NCBI GenBank assembly: GCA_013203805.1
Contig: JABMPH010000350.1
Span: forward strand, 1 to 47,467
Direction: 5' to 3'
Length of the DNA stretch: 47,467 bases
From: Bacteroidota bacterium
Lineage (GTDB): Bacteria > Bacteroidota > Bacteroidia > Bacteroidales > F082
Every line of letters starts with the position of its first letter. The first letter of the stretch is position 1. Shown one piece after another: positions 36,637 through 45,446 of the stretch. The translations under genes and the position numbers were made by a program. The notes under the pieces are model-generated. The model was not told where the DNA came from. It was given only the letters and a program-made list of their open reading frames with translations, and ran no database searches.

Positions 36637-37341
36637 TTAAAAATCAGCTTTCTTAATTGCCCCAATACCATTTGTATTCAGGTTGGTAGTGCCAGGATCA
36701 CCATCATATTTTATTGATCCCACTCCATTTAATGTTGCTGTTAATATATCCGTGGCGTAAACTTTTGCCCCTCCAACACCAGAAACAGTTACGTTCATGT
36801 CAGATGTTTCAAATTCGGATCCATCAAAACCACCAACACCTTCAACACGCACAATACTTTTGTCGCTGGTTCCGCTAACTGTCAGCACTCCCGTTCCATA
36901 CATGTTTCCGATAAACTCATTGCAATCAACTTCCAGGTCCATGTTTCCGGTACCCCTTAAAATCGCAGTGAGGCTTGATACCTTAAATTGGGATTCGGTA
37001 TTAACATTACCAACACCGGATAATGAAACAGATGAAATAGATTTGAAGTAAACTTTTATTGTGACTGACTTAAAAAGTTTAGTAATGTTTTTGTTTTTAT
37101 CAGTTGTGCTAATTGTTAATAGATCACCTTTTTGATCAATACTAACAAAATCAAATACATCTGTATTCTCACTTTCGATTAAAACTCGTTCTTCATCCGA
37201 AGGAATTAATACCCATTGTGCTGAACCTTCAAATTTTACTTCATCAAACGAAGTTACTTTTATTTCTTTTGTTTGTTGAGCTTTTAGGCTAACTGTGAAT
37301 AGGATGATACCTAAGGCTAGTAATATGTTTTTGTGCATCAT
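36637..37341 (-). CDS. Secreted head-GIN-domain (DUF2807) protein
   Basis: 234 residues from ATG 37341 (M-M-H-K-N-I-L-L), which gives a proper signal peptide ending SLKAQQ; the longer frame from 37407 adds 22 residues of no sense. The rest is a right-handed parallel beta-helix with short repeats (VSLSGVGNVNTES, AILRGTGNMDLEV, GNMYGTGVLTVSG, VTVSGVGGAKVYA), the DUF2807/GIN pattern, ending LNTNGIGAIKKADF. Such proteins are abundant in Bacteroidota; the role is unknown, possibly adhesion or envelope structure. Monocistronic by appearance. Confidence 0.85.
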   Translation of the reverse strand: MMHKNILLALGIILFTVSLKAQQTKEIKVTSFDEVKFEGSAQWVLIPSDEERVLIESENTDVFDFVSIDQKGDLLTISTTDKNKNITKLFKSVTIKVYFKSISSVSLSGVGNVNTESQFKVSSLTAILRGTGNMDLEVDCNEFIGNMYGTGVLTVSGTSDKSIVRVEGVGGFDGSEFETSDMNVTVSGVGGAKVYATDILTATLNGVGSIKYDGDPGTTNLNTNGIGAIKKADF

Positions 37342-37465
37342 GATAATTTTTAGTTGATTTAGATTGTAATAATAATTCATATTATTTAATGACAAATAAT
37401 TAGCCAAAGAGTTACTCTTATTTTACTTCTTTTGCGAATAGTACTAACAAACTAAAAATGCATAT

Positions 37466-39202
37466 TTATTTAGTTTTCTGATATTCATTTATGGCCTCAC
37501 TAACATTGATAATATAATCTCCAATTTTTTCATTTATTGAAAACAAATCGCTATAGTAGGAACCGGTTTTATGTTTGTATTTTTTTTCCTTAAGATCCTC
37601 AACATGCTGTTGACGAAGTAAGTTTCTTTTATCATTAATCATTTTTTCAATCATTGTGGCATTTTGGATGTTCACCTGGCTAAATTCCTTAGCAAGGTTT
37701 TTATTCATTTCAACAAATGCTTTTTTGATAAGGGCACTCATTTGGCGTAGCGAGTCTAACTGATGCTCGGTAAATTTTAATTTTGTTTGTTTTTGACTAT
37801 CGATAACTTTAGAAAGTTGAAATATTGCGTCTCCAACGCTTTCCATGTCATCGATTATTTTTAACATCGCCCTTATTTTTTTGGAGTTTTCACTACTTAA
37901 TTCCCCTTCAGAAACCTTGGTAAGATAAATTGCAATTTCCAGCTCCAGATTATCAGTTATTTGTTCGTATTTCTCAATTTTTGAAATTAGTTTATAATAC
38001 TTTTTCGTTTGGTCTTCGTTCATCAGACTTTGGATAAAAGAGAACATTTTTTCTATTCTGATGCCAAAATATGAAATCTCTTTTTGGGCTTGAATAATTG
38101 CCAGTTCGCCTGTGGAAAACAAACCAGAATTAATAAATTTTAATCTGAATTCTTCATCGTCATCGCCTTTGTCAGGAACCATCATTGTTGCTACTTTTGC
38201 AATTAGTGGGGCAAATCCTATCAAAAGAAGTGTATTAATAATATTGAAACTAGTGTGAAAAACTGCCAAACCAATTGGATATATTCCTTTTACACTTTCA
38301 AAATCACTTTGTGTAAGATTAGTCTTTAGCAATGAAACCCCATGTTGTTGTTGCATAAAAAAATCAATTCCAAGTAAAAAATAATGGAATATTGCAACCA
38401 TCCAAAGAACACCAAATATATTAAAAATTAAATGGGCTCTGGCAGTTCGTTTAGCTGATACATTTGCAACCGATGCTGCAATATTAGCCGTAATTGTAGT
38501 TCCAATATTTTCGCCCAATACCATAGCAGCCGCAAGTTCGAAAGGGATTAGCCCATTGTAACACATTACAAGTGTTAATGCCATTGTTGCACTTGAAGAT
38601 TGAATGATAACGGTTAGCACAGTTCCAACAAGGATGAATATCAAAACCGACAGAAAACCAAGGTCTGTGAAAGATTTGAGAAAATTCAATGCTGCCGGAT
38701 TTCCATTAATATCAGGAACTGATTCCTTAAGAAATTGTAATCCAATAAAAAGGATAGCAAAACCAATGATGAACTCACCCCATGATTTACGAGTGCTATT
38801 TTTTGAAAAGAAAAGAGGAAAGCTAATTCCAATAAGTGGTAGCGACAGGAAGCTAAGGCTGACTTTAAACCCCAGTAAGGCAATTATCCAGGCAGTAATT
38901 GTTGTCCCAATATTGGCACCCATAATCACGCCAACAGAAGCAATTAGGGATAGTAGTCCTGCGTTTACAAAACTAACTATCATAACAGTTGTGGCAGAAG
39001 ATGATTGTATTGTTGTGGTTACAAGGATACCCGTTAGCACACCCTTAATTCGGCTGTTTGTCATTGCAGCAAGAATTTGCCTCATTTTACTCCCGGCAAC
39101 TTTTTGTAGTGCCTCACTCATGAGTTTCATCCCATATAAAAACAAACCCAATGCACCAATAAGTGTTAAAGCCTTTCCAATAATAGAAAGTAATTCAGCC
39201 AT
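37466..39202 (-). CDS. Na+/phosphate symporter (NptA family) with PhoU-like domain
   Basis: 578 residues: two inverted-repeat transport halves, each with the QSSSAT signature (TIQSSSATTVM about residues 65-75 and VIIQSSSATMAL about 198-209) and G-x-N-I-G-T-T-I-T-A (GANIGTTITAW, GENIGTTITAN), then a C-terminal helical PhoU-like region (about 350-578, GDDDEEFRLKF onward). It moves phosphate into the cell with Na+. Fusion with a PhoU-like domain is usual in bacterial members. No pst/pho genes nearby. Confidence 0.93.
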   Translation of the reverse strand: MAELLSIIGKALTLIGALGLFLYGMKLMSEALQKVAGSKMRQILAAMTNSRIKGVLTGILVTTTIQSSSATTVMIVSFVNAGLLSLIASVGVIMGANIGTTITAWIIALLGFKVSLSFLSLPLIGISFPLFFSKNSTRKSWGEFIIGFAILFIGLQFLKESVPDINGNPAALNFLKSFTDLGFLSVLIFILVGTVLTVIIQSSSATMALTLVMCYNGLIPFELAAAMVLGENIGTTITANIAASVANVSAKRTARAHLIFNIFGVLWMVAIFHYFLLGIDFFMQQQHGVSLLKTNLTQSDFESVKGIYPIGLAVFHTSFNIINTLLLIGFAPLIAKVATMMVPDKGDDDEEFRLKFINSGLFSTGELAIIQAQKEISYFGIRIEKMFSFIQSLMNEDQTKKYYKLISKIEKYEQITDNLELEIAIYLTKVSEGELSSENSKKIRAMLKIIDDMESVGDAIFQLSKVIDSQKQTKLKFTEHQLDSLRQMSALIKKAFVEMNKNLAKEFSQVNIQNATMIEKMINDKRNLLRQQHVEDLKEKKYKHKTGSYYSDLFSINEKIGDYIINVSEAINEYQKTK

Positions 39203-39367
39203 ATCCTTTTCTTAATTAAGAGCTATCAATATTAGTGTAATTATCAAATAATTCATTCATAAATAGCTGTGGATTTACGAAAAGTTATCTACAATTGATA
39301 CACATATTATCATTATTTGGTATTATTACAATTTCGTCTTATTCCATCATAATAATTTAAGTTAAAG

Positions 39368-39776
39368 ATGTCAAAAATAAGTTTACCGAACTATTTAATA
39401 GTACACCGCTTTTAATAGTAGCTCCAGGCAGAATAAACTTAATAGGTGAGCATACCGATTATAATAATGGCTTTGTATTGCCGGATGCAATTGATAGTAG
39501 CATTGTATTTGCTATGGCAAGAAATGGTGAAGAAGTGTTTCGTTTTTACTCAATTGATTTTGACGAGTCGTTTGAAACTGATAGTATTGATGTAGAAACC
39601 AATGATAAACAATGGGTTAAATACCTGGGGGGGTATTAGCACAGTTTCGAAAAGAAAATATGGAACTACCTAGAATTGACCTTACAAGTGAATCATTCAA
39701 AACCAGGAAAGTGTTTATTATTTTGGCCTATGCAATAATGATAATTTTGGTTGTGTTATATGCTGGTTTTTGGTAA
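39368..39776 (+). pseudogene. Galactokinase 5' relic joined to a membrane-protein tail
   Basis: Reads M-S-K then, after a one-base slip at the A5 run 39373-39377, NKFTELFNSTPLLIVAPGRI and INLIGEHTDYNNGFVLP (the galactokinase GHMP signature), continuing to NDKQWVKYLGG; a second one-base loss in the G7 run (39627-39633, eight G needed) ends the frame at TAG, while the shifted frame continues VLAQFRKENMELPRIDL. After about residue 110 the homology stops and a hydrophobic tail, KVFIILAYAIMIILVVLYAGFW, runs to TAA 39774. Galactokinase is about 380 residues, so most of it is deleted. The tail looks like the end of a sodium-solute symporter, a common galK neighbour (inference). No functional product. 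Confidence 0.85.
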
Positions 39777-39845
39777 TCTATACTTTGTTGGAATTTTACA
39801 CTATGTTAATTAATCTTAAAAAAGAGATTCATTTATCTTTAACAT

Positions 39846-39853
39846 TAATTTTG
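39846..39853 (+). promoter_or_regulatory. Candidate -7 promoter element for the gene at 39874
   Basis: TAATTTTG followed by C and A, a perfect TAnnTTTG, 20 bases before the ATG at 39874. No -33 TTTG at the standard distance. Confidence 0.45.
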
Positions 39854-39873
39854 CATAAAATTAAGTTAATAAA

Positions 39874-40428
39874 ATGAAAAACTTTTTCTTGACAGTGGTT
39901 CTGGTGTCTCTTACTTTTAGTTTTTACGGACAGGGACAGAAATCATATCGTCAAATAATTGAGACTAATAATGTGCCAAAAGAAGTGAGGAAGAATTTTA
40001 ACTTACGGTATCCTCAATCCTTTGTTAAGATGTGGTATATAACCAATATAGCATATTGGTATGAAGATTATGGCCCATCATATTATAGTGGCTGGTATCA
40101 ACCAAGGACAGTTGTGGTTTATAAGTTTAATGAACCTTCAAATTATGAAGTTGAATTTTTACATAATAACGAAAACAGCCGTGCAATATTTAACCGTTAT
40201 GGCCAGTGGTTTGAAACCAGAACACATATTGTTAATCTGCCTGAGGAAATATCAGCCGCCTTGAAAGAATCATCGTTTGGCAATTGGAAAATATCTGATT
40301 ATAAAGAAAGGATAGAAGCTCCGGGAATGCCAGGCTCTGTTTATAGAATGCAAGTCTCGAAAAATCAATTATCCCATATAATAAGAATAAACGAAGATGG
40401 AGATATAGTTCAGATAAAAACTGAATAA
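39874..40428 (+). CDS. Secreted PepSY-like (DUF2874-type) protein
   Basis: 184 residues: signal peptide (to FSFYGQG), then a PepSY-like pattern NNVPKEVRKNFNLRYPQSFVKMWY and YEVEFLHNNENSRAIFNRYGQW, typical of DUF2874 proteins of Bacteroidota, with a second half-repeat LPEEISAALKESSFGNWKI ... YRMQVSKNQLSHIIRINEDG. An unusual Tyr/Trp-rich segment (IAYWYEDYGPSYYSGWYQP) sits between. Periplasmic, function unknown; PepSY domains may inhibit proteases or bind ligands. Followed after 22 bases by the interrupted small gene at 40451. Confidence 0.72.
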   Translation: MKNFFLTVVLVSLTFSFYGQGQKSYRQIIETNNVPKEVRKNFNLRYPQSFVKMWYITNIAYWYEDYGPSYYSGWYQPRTVVVYKFNEPSNYEVEFLHNNENSRAIFNRYGQWFETRTHIVNLPEEISAALKESSFGNWKISDYKERIEAPGMPGSVYRMQVSKNQLSHIIRINEDGDIVQIKTE

Positions 40429-40450
40429 TCACAACACTAAATAATTACTC

Positions 40451-40915
40451 ATGAAAAAACTTACTTTAATTATTGCCGGATTGTTTGCCGGATTATTTAC
40501 TTTTGCTCAATCAAACACTGAAGAAATTGACCTTTTTCAATCGATGTATGGTATTGAAAAAAAGGCCATCGTTAAAGAATTTGTTCAGCCAAAAGCGATT
40601 AATAGAGAAGCATTTTGGGAGGTTTATGATAATTACGAATCTCAACGCAAAGTGATTGGCAAAGAACGAATTATTTTGCTTGAACAGTTTGCTACACAGT
40701 ATGAGAAAATGACTAATGATGAATCCATTTTGTAGATGAAAAAAATAATTGCACTAGACGATAAGCAAGATAAATTAATTGTTAGTTATTATAAAAAGGT
40801 TAGCAAAGTAACAACTCCAATAGTTGCTATGCGGTTCTATCAGTTGGAAACTTATTTAATTACAGCCATAAGGTATGAGATTCTAAATGAAATGCCCTTT
40901 GTTGAAGATAAATAA
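40451..40915 (+). pseudogene. Small secreted-protein gene interrupted by in-frame TAG
   Basis: The frame from ATG 40451 (signal peptide MKKLTLIIAGLFAGLFTFAQ) runs to TAG 40733-40735 and continues in the same frame from the next codon (ATG 40736) to TAA 40913-40915 with no gap: EQFATQYEKMTNDESIL-stop-MKKIIALDDKQDKL, then LIVSYYKKVSKVTTPIVAMRF. The two halves make sense only as one helical protein of about 153 residues, the size of the Bacteroidota family I believe it belongs to (LLEQ-Y..Y..LTD... followed by KL..KYYKK...PI.A.RF.Q.E). The first half alone (94 aa) would lose its C-terminal helices. An alternative is two translationally coupled peptides. Confidence 0.65.
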
Positions 40916-41034
40916 CTTAGCCTAATTATATCCTTTTTTATTATCAAGTTATTGGTTAAAACCCTGCAATTTCATTGCAGATACTTTAGTTTCTATAAAC
41001 CTTTTTTATACATCTAGTCCGGAGATTGAAGCTT

Positions 41035-41075
41035 GAAGTCCGAAGAAATTCTTCTAGCTTCCGACTTCGGACTTC
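41035..41075. repeat. Intergenic inverted repeat GAAGTCCGAAG / CTTCGGACTTC
   Basis: Perfect 11-bp arms at 41035-41045 and 41065-41075 with flanking CTTCCGAC copies (41058-41065 and 41073-41079), in the gap 40916-41153. Shares the CTTCGGAC core with the direct repeat at 28408-28440. No gene in this gap. Confidence 0.6.
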
Positions 41076-41153
41076 CGACTGTTAGAATTTATATTTGGTG
41101 AATTTTATTCACTTTTAAAACCTATGTATTTTCAATGCATAGTGGTTTAGTTA

Positions 41154-42524
41154 TCAAAATAATTCAAAACTCTCGTTTAATTTAGGTATAGCAACATCCC
41201 AGTGAAAAGTGTGAGTAATTTTTACTCTCAACGCATTGGCGGCCTGTGATTCACCATGTACAATAAATACTGTTTTCGGTTTAGAAGTCAGACCTGAAAG
41301 CCAGTTTATAAGGCCTTCCTGATCAGCATGTGACGACATGCTAACCATCTCTTCAATATGGCAATCTACTTTGTAGAAATTACCATGTATTTTAATTTCT
41401 TTAATTCCGTTGTGAATAAGCCTTCCTCTTGTGCCCTCGGCCTGGTACCCGGCAATCATCACCGTTGATTTTGGATTTTGAAGATGATCCTGAAGATATA
41501 GTAACACTCTGCCTCCGTTCATCATACCGCTACCTGCAATTACAATCTTTGGTGTTTTATCGCTGCTTATCTTAAATGTATCCTTTACAGATGCAACAGT
41601 CTTTACATGATTCCATGCCTCATCAAAAACATCTGTTCCAAGTTTATGATAAGTATCAAAATCGGAATAAATGCGACTTACATTTACTCCCATTGGGCTA
41701 TCAAGATAAACGGGGATATTGGGTATTTTTTTCTGTTTTTTCAATTGCCATATCATCCAGATAAAATCCTGGGCTCGGTCTACAGTGAAACTCGGAATTA
41801 TTAAAGTACCACCTCGGTCATAAGTTTGATTGATTATTTCACTTAGTCGTTTTTTTGCATCTTCATGTTTATGATGCCTGTCGCCGTAAGTTGATTCCAT
41901 AATAATGTAATCGGCATGCTTCGGACGATGTGGTTCTTCAAGCATTGGATCGTCAAATCGGCCAATATCACCCGAGAAAACAAGTCGCTTTTTATCAACT
42001 TCCAACTCAACAAAAGTTGCCCCCATAATATGTGCTATCAGGTTTAATCGGAATCGGATATTATCATCAATATCGATCCAACTATCACAGGCAACATCAT
42101 ATAATTGATTAATTGCTTTTTTTGCATCTTCTACAGTATACAATGGCTTTGCTGGAGTATGTTTTGAATAACCAATGCGATTTGCCATTTCAGCATCTTC
42201 CTCTTGAATTTTTGCACTGTCGAGCATTATTACTTCTGCAATTGCACCAGTAGGGGCTGAACAATATACTTTTCCTTTAAATCCTTGGGCAACCAGTCGT
42301 GGCAAATAACCAACATGGTCGAGGTGGGCATGAGTAAGTATAACAAAATCAATTGTTGCAGGGTCAACAGTCAATGGTTCCCAATTTAATAATCGCAATT
42401 CTTTTAATCCCTGAAACAAACCACAATCGATTAGTATTTTTTTATTGCCAAATGTTACCAAGTGTTTTGATCCTGTTACGGTACCTGCAGCTCCAAGAAA
42501 TGTGATATTAAGATTGTTATTCAT
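41154..42524 (-). CDS. Beta-CASP metallo-beta-lactamase RNA nuclease
   Basis: 456 residues: metallo-beta-lactamase core with HAHLDH at 65-70 as zinc ligands, FSGDIGRFDDPML (Asp ligand) and a beta-CASP insertion (STYGDRHHKHEDAKKRL, GGTLIIPSFTVDRAQDFIW), then GSGMMNGGRVLLYL, SMSSHADQEGLINWL and FIVHGESQAANALR. This is the CPSF73/Ysh1-like bacterial group that cleaves RNA. The length and every motif are normal. Probably a cytoplasmic RNA-processing exo/endonuclease. Starts at ATG 42524 with no neighbour on its strand. Confidence 0.93.
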   Translation of the reverse strand: MNNNLNITFLGAAGTVTGSKHLVTFGNKKILIDCGLFQGLKELRLLNWEPLTVDPATIDFVILTHAHLDHVGYLPRLVAQGFKGKVYCSAPTGAIAEVIMLDSAKIQEEDAEMANRIGYSKHTPAKPLYTVEDAKKAINQLYDVACDSWIDIDDNIRFRLNLIAHIMGATFVELEVDKKRLVFSGDIGRFDDPMLEEPHRPKHADYIIMESTYGDRHHKHEDAKKRLSEIINQTYDRGGTLIIPSFTVDRAQDFIWMIWQLKKQKKIPNIPVYLDSPMGVNVSRIYSDFDTYHKLGTDVFDEAWNHVKTVASVKDTFKISSDKTPKIVIAGSGMMNGGRVLLYLQDHLQNPKSTVMIAGYQAEGTRGRLIHNGIKEIKIHGNFYKVDCHIEEMVSMSSHADQEGLINWLSGLTSKPKTVFIVHGESQAANALRVKITHTFHWDVAIPKLNESFELF

Positions 42525-42825
42525 GATGTTTTAATAAAAGAATGAAAATTACTATTTGTGTGCTTTTGTAAAATTACAATTGTTTATCTTTAGAATCTGG
42601 GAATCTTTTGCTTTTTATTTTTTTATAATACATTAACTTTTTATTAAAACACTTGTCTTTATACTATAAGCAATACAAAATCAAAGGTTTGTTTTGAGAC
42701 AATAGTATTTGTGAGCCTACTTTCTCAACCAACATTAATCAACTTTTAATATTGGTTAAAAATTATTAATTGATAAAGCATATTTTTACAGATGGAAATA
42801 ATACATCACAAAACTTGAACTCGCT
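42525..42825. other. 301-base divergent intergenic region
   Basis: AT-rich, between the beta-CASP gene and the DUF5686 gene. No gene, hairpin terminator or perfect TAnnTTTG element found on either strand. An ATG at 42792 opens only an 8-codon frame out of phase with the DUF5686 gene. Confidence 0.5.
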
Positions 42826-45318
42826 ATTTTAAATAAATTCACATACAGGGTTTTTATTCTGTTGCTATTAACTATAGCAACAGGTTTTGGTGCTCACGCT
42901 CAGCTCACTAAAATAATGGGAACAGTAAGTGATAGTATCACCGGTGAGCCCATGCCATTTGTAAATATAATTATTAAAGGAACCAGCGTAGGTGCTACAA
43001 GCGATTTTGATGGAAAGTACTCGATCGAGACTCTATCTCCGGGAGATACTATTATTGCATCTTTTATCGGATATCATAGAAAATCAACTCATATTGCACA
43101 AGGAATATTTCAGGTTATTGATTTTGTAATGACTTCACAGCACGTTCAGTTGGCTGATGTAATAATAAGACCGGGAATTAATCCTGCCGAAGTATTGCTC
43201 GAAAAAATTATCAAGAATAAAAAAAACAACAATCGCGATCACTTTGATGCATATCAATATGAAGCCTACACAAAAATAGAACTCGATGCTAATAACATCA
43301 CCGAAAAGTTCAAGGAGAGACGGATATATAAGCCGTTTCAATTTATTTTCGATAATGTTGACACATCCACAGTAAATGGGAAAACTTATTTGCCAATTTT
43401 TTTAAGTGAAGCTATTTCGGATGTTTATGCAAAAAAAGAACCCAGATCATTTATTGAAAAAATTAAGGCAACAAAAATAAGTGGCATCAACAACCAAAGT
43501 GCTATGCAGTTGCTTGGAGATGAGTTTCTGGGAACAAATATTTATGATAATTATATTCAAATTTTTCAATTAAACTTTGTTAGTCCGATAGCTGATGGTA
43601 GCCTTCCTTTTTATAAATACTATTTGGTCGACAGTGCCTATTTTGACGGTAACTGGTGCTATAAAGTAATGTTTAAGCCTCGCCATAAGCAAACATACAC
43701 GTTTAACGGAAATTTCTGGGTTCATGATACTACGTTTGCAATTAGGGAAATTGAAATGCGAGTTGCTGAAGATGTTAATATGAACTTTGTTAACGACCTG
43801 GTAATCAATAAAACATTTCAGTTAGTTGATGGCGAACATTGGGCATTGACCCGAGATTACACCGTTGGTGATTTTAACCTGATTGAGGGCAATAAAAAAG
43901 TTCTTGGATTCTTTGGTAAAAAAACTACTACATACCGAAAGTATATACTTAATCAACCAAAGGAAAACGAGTTCTATAAAGCTCCTGTTAATGTAATAAT
44001 TGCTGATAGTGCTGATGATCAAACCGAAGAATTTTGGACGGGTAGCAGGCATGAAGAGTTGAGCAAAGATGAGCGAACGGTATATTACATGATCGATACT
44101 CTCAGTACAATTCCACAATTTAAAACTTATATCGATATTGTAGAGATGGTTGTAACCGGATACTATGTAAAAGGAAAGTTTGAAATTGGACCATATGCCT
44201 CTATGTTAAGCTTTAATGCTGTTGAGGGAGCACGGTTCAGATTTGGGGGGCGTACCAGTAACGAATTCAGCAAAAAGGTTATGATAGGAGGGTACTTAGC
44301 CTATGGAACTTTGGATAGCAAATTTAAGTACGGAGGGAATGTACTTTATATGTTTAATAAAAATCCGCGCCGGGCATTAAGTGGCTCGTTTAAGTATGAT
44401 TTGGAACAACTAGGGGCAAGCCAAAATGCATTTAGAGAAGACTTTTTTCTGGCCTTCCTTTTCCGGCGTCAACCTGCCGACAAGCTATCATTAGTGGAAG
44501 AGATTAAACTTAGTTACGAACATGAATATTTTAACGGATTTAGCAATACTTTTATTCTAAAAAATCGAAATTTATACCCCATTGGTGGTACTAAGTTCGA
44601 AATTAATGACCCTTTGCCTGATGATTTTACACACAAAATAATTGAAGATGCAATAACATCAGCTGAGATTGGTGTTGACTTGCGGTTTGCTTATAAAGAG
44701 CGTATTTCGATGGGAGAGTTTGAACGTATCAGTCTTGGGGCAAAATTTCCGATCGTAAATATTAAATATGCCTATGGTATTCCCAACCTATTTAAAAGCG
44801 ACTACGAATATCATAAACTGCAATTGAGTGTAAAGCACTGGTTTAATGTATTTAGTATAGGATGGTCAAGATTTAGGATTGAGGGTGGTAGAATTTGGGG
44901 AACGCTTCCCTATCCATTATTAAAGCTTCATGAGGGTAACGAAACATATTTTTTTGATGAGTCGGCGTTTAATATGATGAACTACTACGAATTTGTTAGT
45001 GATAAATATCTTAAGGTGTTTTATACACATCACTTTAACGGATATTTGTTTAACCGAATACCACTTTTCAGAAAGCTGAAATGGCGTGAAGTGGCATTTG
45101 TAACAGGCCTGGTTGGAGGTATGGATCAGAAAAACAGAGATTATTCAGTTTTCCCACAAGGTATGTATACTCTCGACAAGCCCTATTTTGAAACCGGCGC
45201 AGGTATCGAAAACATATTTAAAATACTACGTGTTGATGCCGTTTGGCGGTTATCATATCTCGATCATCCAAATACTTCTCCATTTGGGATAAGATTTAGT
45301 ATGCAGTTTAATTTTTAA
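42826..45318 (+). CDS. DUF5686 outer-membrane protein with carboxypeptidase-like N-terminal domain, no normal start codon
   Basis: About 830 residues: signal peptide, carboxypeptidase-regulatory-like domain (KIMGTVSDSITGEPMPFVNI..., plug-like VQLADVIIRPG), then a DUF5686 central region (AEVLLEKIIKNKKNN, YQYEAYTKIELD, FLSEAISDVYAKKEP) and a C-terminal barrel ending in IRFSMQFNF. Exported, function unknown. The frame has no ATG, GTG or upstream TTG before the signal sequence; in frame LNKFTYRVFILLLLTIATGF preceded by ATT (42826) fits a perfect signal peptide if ATT were ATG. The only standard alternative is TTG 42862, which would leave a very short signal peptide. Possibly an ATG-to-ATT mutation. 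Confidence 0.75.
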   Translation: MLNKFTYRVFILLLLTIATGFGAHAQLTKIMGTVSDSITGEPMPFVNIIIKGTSVGATSDFDGKYSIETLSPGDTIIASFIGYHRKSTHIAQGIFQVIDFVMTSQHVQLADVIIRPGINPAEVLLEKIIKNKKNNNRDHFDAYQYEAYTKIELDANNITEKFKERRIYKPFQFIFDNVDTSTVNGKTYLPIFLSEAISDVYAKKEPRSFIEKIKATKISGINNQSAMQLLGDEFLGTNIYDNYIQIFQLNFVSPIADGSLPFYKYYLVDSAYFDGNWCYKVMFKPRHKQTYTFNGNFWVHDTTFAIREIEMRVAEDVNMNFVNDLVINKTFQLVDGEHWALTRDYTVGDFNLIEGNKKVLGFFGKKTTTYRKYILNQPKENEFYKAPVNVIIADSADDQTEEFWTGSRHEELSKDERTVYYMIDTLSTIPQFKTYIDIVEMVVTGYYVKGKFEIGPYASMLSFNAVEGARFRFGGRTSNEFSKKVMIGGYLAYGTLDSKFKYGGNVLYMFNKNPRRALSGSFKYDLEQLGASQNAFREDFFLAFLFRRQPADKLSLVEEIKLSYEHEYFNGFSNTFILKNRNLYPIGGTKFEINDPLPDDFTHKIIEDAITSAEIGVDLRFAYKERISMGEFERISLGAKFPIVNIKYAYGIPNLFKSDYEYHKLQLSVKHWFNVFSIGWSRFRIEGGRIWGTLPYPLLKLHEGNETYFFDESAFNMMNYYEFVSDKYLKVFYTHHFNGYLFNRIPLFRKLKWREVAFVTGLVGGMDQKNRDYSVFPQGMYTLDKPYFETGAGIENIFKILRVDAVWRLSYLDHPNTSPFGIRFSMQFNF

Positions 45319-45419
45319 TATTTATTCGCCTTTTTTTCTCTTTTTTCAGCTTTTTTTTCTTTTGGGGTTTTTGCTGATTCTTTTTTTTCAGCTTTCTTAG
45401 CATTTTGTCCTTTTGCCAT
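45315..45419 (-). CDS. 34-residue Lys/Ala/Glu-rich micro-protein
   Basis: ATG at 45419 to TAA 45315-45317, sequence MAKGQNAKKAEKKESAKTPK then EKKAEKREKKANKY. It reads as a single charged helix, rich in AKK and EKK. I recall very similar short conserved proteins annotated as hypothetical across Bacteroidota. Below the length cut-off used in many annotations. Its 3' end overlaps the convergent DUF5686 stop by four bases. Function unknown; the basic composition suggests nucleic-acid or ribosome contact. Confidence 0.6.
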   Translation of the reverse strand: MAKGQNAKKAEKKESAKTPKEKKAEKREKKANKY

Positions 45420-45446
45420 GATTATATATTTTAAATATTTATAATA

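Noticed and set aside
39268-39293. Two DnaA-box-like 9-mers in inverted order (TGTGGATTT and TTATCTACA)
   Set aside because: Each differs from the consensus, only two are present, and no replication genes are near; AT-rich chance more likely than an origin.
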